Source: Clostridium sp. UBA4746 (GTDB taxonomy: Bacteria > Bacillota > Clostridia > Clostridiales > Clostridiaceae). Taken from it: a stretch of 13,508 bases of DNA. The notes beneath the pieces were generated by a model, which saw nothing but the letters and a program-made list of their open reading frames with translations, was not told the DNA's origin and did no database searches. Positions 1 to 4,280 of this stretch are shown here, in pieces. Position 1 is the stretch's first letter, and each line of letters opens with the position of its first letter. The stretch lies in contig DHIM01000311.1 in assembly GCA_002403785.1 (NCBI GenBank), positions 749-14,256 of the forward strand. Reading direction: 5' to 3'. The position numbers were made by a program, and so were the translations under genes.

Positions 1-39
1 AGTTGTTAGAACAATGGAAGGAATGGTTAAAACAGTTTT
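1..39 (+). repeat. Direct repeat copy 1 within helicase gene
   Basis: The first 39 bases match 2723-2761 with two mismatches (24 T/A and 34 A/G). Both copies encode the same helicase segment, LLEQWKE followed by LK. The repeat may extend upstream of the window, so its true left edge is unknown. Confidence 0.85.
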
Positions 40-1162
40 TAATTATAAATGAAGTTTTATCTATAGATGATACTAAAAAAAGAGGGCGAAAAAAGAATGT
101 TAGTATTATAGGACAAATAGGTGCAGGTAAAAATATATTAAGTGGTATTATTGACGTTGCTACTATGCAATCTTTGGTAAGAAAAGGTGTAGTTAAAGAA
201 CTAGTAAAAGATTATGGGATGGTTTTAGTTGACGAATGTCACCATGTTTCAGCTTTTAGCTTTGAACTGATATTAAAAAATGTAGTCGCTAAATATGTTT
301 ATGGATTAACGGCAACACCAATAAGAAAGGATGGACATCAGCCTATAATATTTATGCAATGTGGCCCAATTAGATATAAAGTGAATGAGCTTAAGCAAGC
401 AGAGAAACTCCCTTTTGAGCATTATGTCATCCCAAGATTTACTTCTTTCAGGAAACCAGTTTGCCAAGATGAAAAAGAATGGTCAATAACAAAAATTTAT
501 TCTGAAATAAGCACAAGTCAAATAAGAAATGAGATGATTATTCAAGATGTTATTAATTGTGTTAAAGAGGGAAGAAATCCAATAGTTTTAACTGAAAGAA
601 CTGCACATGTTAAATTACTATCTGATGCTTTAAAAGAAAAAATAGCTAATGTTATTACATTAACAGGACGAATGTCAAAAAAAGATAAGAAATATCAAAT
701 TGAGAAGCTTTCAAGTGTACCGAAAGAAAGTAGTATGGTAATAGTTGCCACAGGTAAATTTGTAGGGTAAGGATTTGATGAACCGAGATTAAACACTCTT
801 TTTTTAGCTATGCCTATATCGTGGAAAGGAACTTTACAACAATATGCTGGCAGGCTTAATAGGTTATATGAAAATAAAAATGAGGTTCAAATTTATGATT
901 ATATCGATGTTCATGTTGGTGTATTAGAAAGAATGTACCAAAAGAGATTAAGTGGTTATGCTCAAATAGGTTATTCCGCTAAAAGCGATAGCACACCTTT
1001 GGAGACAATAAATTCAATATATTATAATGATAATTTTTTAACCGTATTTAGTAATGATATGTTGTTAGCAAAAAATGAGGTTGTTATAGTGAGTCCACTT
1101 ATTTTAATTAGAAGGAAATCTTTTAATATCATAGAACTTTTGGCCAATATAATAAAAAATGC

Positions 1163-1200
1163 CTTTCAATCGGCTATTCAACTTGCCATTGGTGTCATGT
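1163..1200 (+). pseudogene. 38-bp fragment of a DUF255/YyaL-type gene
   Basis: This stretch matches 8773-8810, inside the intact DUF255 gene of this window, at 36 of 38 positions. Read in the donor frame it encodes LSIGYSTCHWCHV, the conserved CHWC thioredoxin-like motif, exactly as in the intact protein. Both mismatches are third-position synonymous changes (Cys TGC for TGT, His CAT for CAC). The fragment is out of frame with the helicase ORF it joins, which reads it as QSAIQLAIGVM and stops. The pattern points to a diverged, once functional gene of the same family as donor, joined by illegitimate recombination or a large deletion. Confidence 0.8.
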
Positions 1201-1202
1201 AA

Positions 1203-1504
1203 CCTAAACACCGCAATTTATAAAAAATGAAAACCCCAAAAGCAATGGCTTAAGATGAGTTTATATTGAACTTTAATATTTTTATATAAGCACTGACATA
1301 ATTGTTGGTGTTATTTTTGTGGCTTTTTAATTACCAATTGGAAAAGCATCTATATAAATTGTGTTTTTATTATTTTGGTTAAAATTTAAGATATAATTAA
1401 TATATGTTAAAGTGATTTACTCCAGAAATTATATTGTAAATTAATTTGGGCATTATGTACCCAAGTATGTAAAATTGTAAATCAAAATATGGAGGAGAAA
1501 ATTG
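1203..1504. other. Intergenic stretch without a recognisable gene
   Basis: AT-rich sequence with stops in all frames. A small imperfect hairpin can be drawn at about 1447-1467 (TTGGG pairing with CCCAA). A TATAAT hexamer lies at 1392-1397 but has no matching -35 at proper spacing. A good ribosome-binding sequence (GGAGGAG, about 1491-1497) lies at the right edge and serves the small ORF at 1505. Confidence 0.6.
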
Positions 1505-1603
1505 ATGGTAGAGAACGACAAACGACATGAGAGGGTAATAGATTACTTGGAAATTAAGTGTAGATATGTTCTTACTAATAAATATAAAATTTTGAGCTGT
1601 TGA
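1505..1603 (+). CDS. Small hypothetical protein, 32 aa, possibly a truncated gene start
   Basis: A 32-codon ORF begins at ATG 1505 (MVENDKRHERV) and ends at TGA 1601-1603, with a strong GGAGGAG ribosome-binding sequence about 7 bases upstream. I do not recognise the product. Its end overlaps, in another frame, the first recognisable codons of the recombinase remnant (from about 1594). It may therefore be the start of an older gene that was fused or frameshifted into that remnant. It does not look like the usual N-terminus of a serine recombinase (no YARVS motif). Whether it is made is unknown. Confidence 0.3.
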   Translation: MVENDKRHERVIDYLEIKCRYVLTNKYKILSC

Positions 1604-1910
1604 CAGAACTTGAAGTAGACGATATAGTTATCGTCAAGAACCTTACCAGGGTTTTACAAAGCACTACCTGTGCAGATAATTAAAGATAAAGAAGCCAACA
1701 TTAAATCACTGAATGGAATGAAAGTTGATTGGATACTGTTCCCTAACATGCGAATTAATGTTGACTTTTATGGCTGGAATTGCACAGTTAGAATTATACA
1801 AAGAAAAAGCTATGTCAATCAGAAAAATTTGTGAGGACACTAGCATGAGTAAATCTACGCTGTGCAGAAGATTAAAATTAAAAAACTTAAAGGGGAGTAA
1901 TATAATATGA
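1594..1910 (+). pseudogene. Serine recombinase/resolvase remnant, frameshifted and internally deleted
   Basis: Pieces of a resolvase-family recombinase appear in collinear order in three frames. LTELEVDDIVIVKNLTR (1594 frame) matches the segment around the catalytic-domain 'GDxvvVtkLdRl' strand. KEANIKSLN (frame from 1676) matches the following 'G(A/V)xIkSl' segment. LMLTFMAGIAQLE (frame from 1725) matches the long helix after the catalytic core. This is joined directly to LYKEKAMSIRKICEDTSM and SKSTLCRRLK, a DNA-binding helix-turn-helix. The usual stretch between helix and HTH (about 20-30 residues) is missing, as is the N-terminus with the catalytic serine, so it cannot be active. The last piece ends at TGA 1908-1910, overlapping the next ATG as ATGA. 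Confidence 0.7.
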
Positions 1911-2161
1911 GGAAAATTATAGAAAAGTTTATACAAGAGATACTTAATAAGAGCGATAAAAATACAGTGGATGATGAAGTTCTTGCAGAAATAAAAAAGA
2001 TATATGAAGAAAAGAGTGCTGAGAGAAATGAATCTATGCCTAGATTTGAAAGTAAAATTAAAAAGAAGAGACAGGAGAGATACGAGAGAGAATATAAAGA
2101 ACTTATAGTAGCCAAAGAAGTCAAAGAAGCTAGAAAAGTTAGATTAACAGGAGGAATATAG
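1907..2161 (+). CDS. Small charged, probably helical protein of unknown function (84 aa)
   Basis: Starts at ATG 1907 in a four-base ATGA overlap with the recombinase remnant, with GGGGAG about 10 bases upstream. The protein is very rich in Lys, Glu and Arg; from about residue 20 to 75 it looks like a long alpha-helix or coiled coil, without signal peptide, membrane segment or cysteines. I do not recognise the family. Its N-terminal 35 residues (IIEKFIQEILNKSD then TVDDEVLAEIKK) resemble the protein encoded by the broken gene immediately downstream, so the two are tandem paralogues. The close packing (one base to the next ATG) and a terminator after the second gene suggest one transcript. It is the only apparently intact coding region of the island. 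Its role, perhaps as an accessory of a mobile element, is unknown. Confidence 0.6.
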   Translation: MRKIIEKFIQEILNKSDKNTVDDEVLAEIKKIYEEKSAERNESMPRFESKIKKKRQERYEREYKELIVAKEVKEARKVRLTGGI

Positions 2162-2162
2162 T

Positions 2163-2290
2163 ATGAGTAATGAAATAGAAAGATTTACATTAGAGGTACT
2201 AGAAAGCTAAACCACACAGTGGATGAAGAAGTTTTTGCAGAGGCAGAAAAGAAGGAACAGGATGAGAAGTCTGTAATAGCAAGGTTTTAA
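2163..2290 (+). pseudogene. Tandem paralogue of the preceding small protein, frameshifted
   Basis: A strong AGGAGG (2149-2154) precedes ATG 2163. The frame reads MSNEIERFTLEVLES and stops at TAA 2208-2210. In another frame, from about 2204, the homology resumes as KLNHTVDEEVFAEAEKK and runs to TAA 2288-2290. Joined, the two parts parallel the upstream protein (EILNKSD..NTVDDEVLAEIKKIYEEKS against EVLES..NHTVDEEVFAEAEKK..EKS), but the copy is shorter, lacking the Lys/Arg-rich second half. One indel near 2200-2208 explains the break. Function unknown. Confidence 0.55.
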
Positions 2291-2298
2291 ATAAATAA

Positions 2299-2328
2299 AA
2301 TAAAGATAGTGTTTACACTATCTTTATT
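2299..2328 (+). terminator. Hairpin terminator after the small-protein pair
   Basis: A perfect 13-bp stem (AATAAAGATAGTG pairing with CACTATCTTTATT) with a TTTA loop begins 8 bases after the last stop codon. The run of T is short and lies partly within the stem, so it may be a moderate terminator, possibly working in both directions. Confidence 0.65.
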
Positions 2329-2346
2329 CTAGCGGAGGTAGTAAGG

Positions 2347-2575
2347 ATGAATTGTATTTTATGTAAATCTAATTTAAGTAAGGTAATGTTAATCATAATG
2401 TAGACTTTGACGGACATATAATTATAATTAAACGCGTGCCAGCTAATATTTGTAAACAATGTGGTGAGTATTATTTAGAAAATGATGTAGCATTAAAGCT
2501 TGAAAAAATAATTGAAGATGCAGAACAAATAAAGCAGAAATATTTGTTATTAATTATTCTGAAATGGCAGTTTAG
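2347..2575 (+). pseudogene. YgiT-type zinc-finger protein (MqsA-like N-terminal domain), two frameshifts
   Basis: Starts at ATG 2347 behind GCGGAGGTAG. The fragments are MNCILCKSNLSK, then GNVNHNVDFDGHIIIIKRVP, ANICKQCGEYYLEN and DVALKLEKIIEDAEQIK, then KAEIFVINYSEMAV ending at TAG 2573-2575. The two CxxC pairs (CILC and CKQC) and the VPANxCxxCGEYYL motif identify the YgiT-type zinc finger, the zinc-binding half of MqsA-like antitoxins, often partnered with a small toxin gene. Two frame changes are needed, both explained by loss of one base in a run (a G near 2384 and an A near 2531). No toxin partner is visible upstream, where the small charged proteins lie instead. Probably inactive unless the indels are sequencing errors. 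Confidence 0.75.
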
Positions 2576-2589
2576 AAAGTTAACTTTTT

Positions 2590-2769
2590 GTGATTTTAGA
2601 AGTTATGTTAAAATATTACAATGGAGTATTGTCCGCTACTACTGCTTTTGGAAAAACTGTTATTGGAGCAAAATTAATAGCTGAAAGGAAAGTAAACACA
2701 CTTATAATTGTGCATACACAGCAGTTGTTAGAACAATGGAAGGAAAGGTTAAAACGGTTTTATTTGGAA
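2590..2769 (+). pseudogene. Second helicase fragment (motif I region)
   Basis: The frame from 2590 reads LKYYNGVLSATTAFGKT and continues through a region ending HTQQLLEQWKERLKRF. TTAFGKT is the Walker A (motif I) of the same helicase type as at the window start, and this is the part expected just N-terminal to position 1. Homology ends around 2761, after which the frame stops within a hairpin (TAG 2794-2796). It lacks all later motifs. Either this is a second partial copy of the helicase gene or the two pieces are rearranged parts of one gene. The window does not show which, because the sequence before position 1 is absent. Confidence 0.75.
2723..2761 (+). repeat. Direct repeat copy 2 within helicase fragment
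   Basis: Matches 1-39 at 37 of 39 bases; see copy 1. The copies are 2722 bp apart and in the same orientation. Similarity ends exactly where helicase homology of this fragment ends. Confidence 0.85.
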
Positions 2770-2773
2770 TTCG

Positions 2774-2832
2774 AATACACTTATAAAGGCACGTAGATAA
2801 TTTCAATGTGTCTTTATAAGTGTATTATTTTT
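2774..2832 (+). terminator. Strong intrinsic terminator or inverted repeat at island end
   Basis: A 19-bp stem (AATACACTTATAAAGGCAC at 2774-2792 with its complement at 2808-2826, one G-T wobble) and a 15-base loop is followed by ATTTTTT. It marks the right end of the helicase fragment. The long stem could also be one end of a lost mobile element, but no second copy is seen in the window. Confidence 0.7.
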
Positions 2833-3259
2833 TAATTATAGATTTTTTCATATTGTTCTACTATTTTTTTACCGTTTGTACACCAACAAGACTTCATTTC
2901 CTTGAAGTTAACCTACCATATTAATCAGTGAATCTTATTCCTAATTCTTTTGCAGTCTTATTTTAAATAGATATAGTCCAACTTTAGATTTATGTACTAA
3001 TTGTCTGTTTGCCAATAACCATTAAACCTTCTGATTTTTCGGTAGTTTAGTCTTAATTTTACTCGAAACATGAAAATACTCAAAATGAAGTATATTTTCA
3101 TCCAATTATCCAAATGATAAAAAAGTAAAATAACATTCAAATGGTGGATACAATAAAAGAAAAAGAGGACTTATATATAATAGTATTGTTAAAAAACATA
3201 TTTTACTAACGGTGATATGGCTCTAAGCTTTGAAACAATAAAAGATAGACTCATTTGAT
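2833..3259. other. Intergenic stretch with a possible minus-strand gene remnant
   Basis: No intact gene. On the minus strand, short pieces that look coding follow one another in different frames between about 3045 and 2835: EGLMVIGKQ, KSKVGLYLF, TAKELGIRFTD, and SCWCTNGKKIVEQYEKIYN ending at a stop near 2835. This suggests a heavily decayed minus-strand gene that I cannot name. A weak promoter candidate for the following genes is TTGAAA (3230-3235) with TTTGAT (3254-3259) at 18-base spacing. Confidence 0.35.
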
Positions 3260-3288
3260 TATCATATCTAATTTAATTAGATATGATA
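3260..3288. promoter_or_regulatory. Perfect 29-nt palindrome upstream of cphB (candidate operator)
   Basis: Two 14-base arms (TATCATATCTAATT and its exact complement) flank a single central T. It ends 3 bases before a ribosome-binding sequence and 11 bases before the ATG of the small upstream ORF. There is no T-run after it, so it is not a typical terminator. Its position over or just downstream of a weak promoter candidate fits a repressor site or an RNA hairpin near the transcript start. The regulator is unknown. Confidence 0.5.
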
Positions 3289-3299
3289 TAGGGAGTTAA

Positions 3300-3398
3300 A
3301 TGGATAATCTTTTTAAGGAATGGAAGAAACAAAAACTAGTATTAAGGATGATCTCTAAGATCTATAAAAATTATTATAGGATGGTGAATGTCAATTAA
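3300..3398 (+). CDS. Candidate 32-aa upstream ORF (leader peptide) overlapping cphB
   Basis: ATG 3300 follows GGGAG (3291-3295) by four bases. The ORF encodes a basic peptide (starts MDNLFKEWKKQKLVLRM, ends YYRMVNVN) and stops at TAA 3396-3398, so it overlaps the cphB start at 3388 by 11 bases. cphB itself has only a weak AGGA signal, so translation of this ORF could deliver ribosomes to cphB. There is no clear run of Arg or Asp codons (two Arg, one Asp), so classic attenuation is not evident. It may also be a chance ORF. Confidence 0.4.
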   Translation: MDNLFKEWKKQKLVLRMISKIYKNYYRMVNVN

Positions 3399-4191
3399 TA
3401 TACAAGAAGGGTTAATTATAATAGGTGGAGCAGAAGATAAGAAAGGCGATAAAAAGATACTTAAAGAGGTAAGTTCACATATTAAAGAGGAAAGTCAGCT
3501 TTTAGTTATCGTAACAGTAGCAACAGAGTTACCAGTAGAAGTAGGTAATGAATACACCAATATATTTCATGAGTTAGGTATTATAAATATCAGAGTACTT
3601 GATGTAAGAAATAGGGCAGATGCTTTAAAAACTGAAAATGTGAAATTAATTGAAAAAGCTTCATTAGTATTCTTTACTGGAGGTGATCAGCTTAGAATAA
3701 CCAGTATACTTGGAGGTACCCCATTATATAAAAGTTTGAAGCGTAGACATTCAGAAGATTGTGTCTTTGTTGGCACTTCTGCTGGAGCATCAGTAATGAG
3801 TGATGTTATGATAGTAACTGGATTAGATGATGAATCTGCAAAAAAATGTACTCTTAAAATGGCTCCAGGGTTAGGATTAATTACTGGAGTTATTATAGAT
3901 CAACATTTTGCTCAAAGAGGAAGAGTAGGAAGGTTATTAGTTGGTGTAGCAGAAAATCCGGAAGTTTTAGGGATCGGTATTGATGAAGATACTTCAATAA
4001 TTTTAAATAAAAATAATATCTTAAGAGTAGTTGGCTCTGGTGCAGTTTATATTATTGATGGAAGTAATATAAGCGATACAAATGTGTCGGAACAATATCA
4101 AAATAATATATTGTCAATATTCAATGTTAAAATGCATGTATTAAAGGATGGAAATAGGTTTGACCTAACATCTAGAATACCAATTGCGTAA
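3388..4191 (+). CDS. cphB: Cyanophycinase
   Basis: A serine peptidase of family S51 that degrades the storage polymer cyanophycin (multi-L-arginyl-poly-L-aspartate) to beta-Asp-Arg dipeptides in the cytoplasm. The 267-residue length is normal. Visible motifs are IIIGGAEDK (11-18), FFTGGDQ (95-101), the nucleophile elbow GTSAGAS (129-135, Ser131), DQHFAQRGRVGRL (171-183, catalytic His173), and GIGIDEDT (195-202, with Glu200). They fit the Ser-His-Glu triad known for the Synechocystis enzyme. An in-frame TGA lies directly before ATG 3388, which fixes this as the earliest start. Its ribosome-binding signal is weak (AGGA, 3378-3381), and the small ORF before it overlaps the start. cphA follows after 89 bp with no terminator between, so the two are probably co-transcribed. 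Confidence 0.93.
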   Translation: MSINIQEGLIIIGGAEDKKGDKKILKEVSSHIKEESQLLVIVTVATELPVEVGNEYTNIFHELGIINIRVLDVRNRADALKTENVKLIEKASLVFFTGGDQLRITSILGGTPLYKSLKRRHSEDCVFVGTSAGASVMSDVMIVTGLDDESAKKCTLKMAPGLGLITGVIIDQHFAQRGRVGRLLVGVAENPEVLGIGIDEDTSIILNKNNILRVVGSGAVYIIDGSNISDTNVSEQYQNNILSIFNVKMHVLKDGNRFDLTSRIPIA

Positions 4192-4280
4192 ATATGTTAT
4201 TATAATTTACTGTCAGTATTTCTTATTATCTGTATTGGTAGTAGATATAGACGGTAGTATCTCATTAGGAGGAGAATTAC

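Larger units (their letters stand above)
1..1202 (+). pseudogene. SF2 helicase (primase-helicase conflict-system type), C-terminal part, broken
   Basis: This is the C-terminal half of a superfamily 2 helicase; the gene starts upstream of the window. The reading frame holds motif II (VDECHH, about 229-243), motif III (LTATP, about 306-320), and motif VI (QQYAGRLNR, about 837-863). After these comes a stretch, VVIVSPLI, that looks like the start of a phospholipase D-like domain. From family memory it resembles the helicase half of large proteins annotated as TOTE conflict-system primase/helicases, which are thought to act in defence; this assignment is moderate. The frame is interrupted by TAA at 768-770, where KFVG and GFDEPRL should be joined by Glu (GAA to TAA), and the protein resumes in the same frame directly after the stop. 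Family homology ends near 1160, where the frame runs into foreign sequence and stops at 1200-1202. A functional product is unlikely. Confidence 0.8.

Noticed and set aside
810..1202. A separate 130-aa gene starting at ATG 810
   Set aside because: It continues the helicase in the same frame after the nonsense codon at 768-770, starts inside a conserved region, and has no ribosome-binding sequence.
1706..2124. Minus-strand ORFs opposite the recombinase remnant and the small-protein gene
   Set aside because: They are rich in Leu, Ile, Phe and Ser as expected from the reverse of AT-rich, Lys/Glu-rich coding sequence, and lack ribosome-binding sites and recognisable motifs.
2774..2826. Terminal inverted repeat of an insertion sequence
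   Set aside because: The two arms are only 15 bases apart and are followed by a T-run, so a terminator explains them better. No transposase or second copy is present.
3260..3288. Palindrome as a terminator of an upstream gene
   Set aside because: It has no T-run after it and no intact gene before it; it sits directly before a ribosome-binding sequence.
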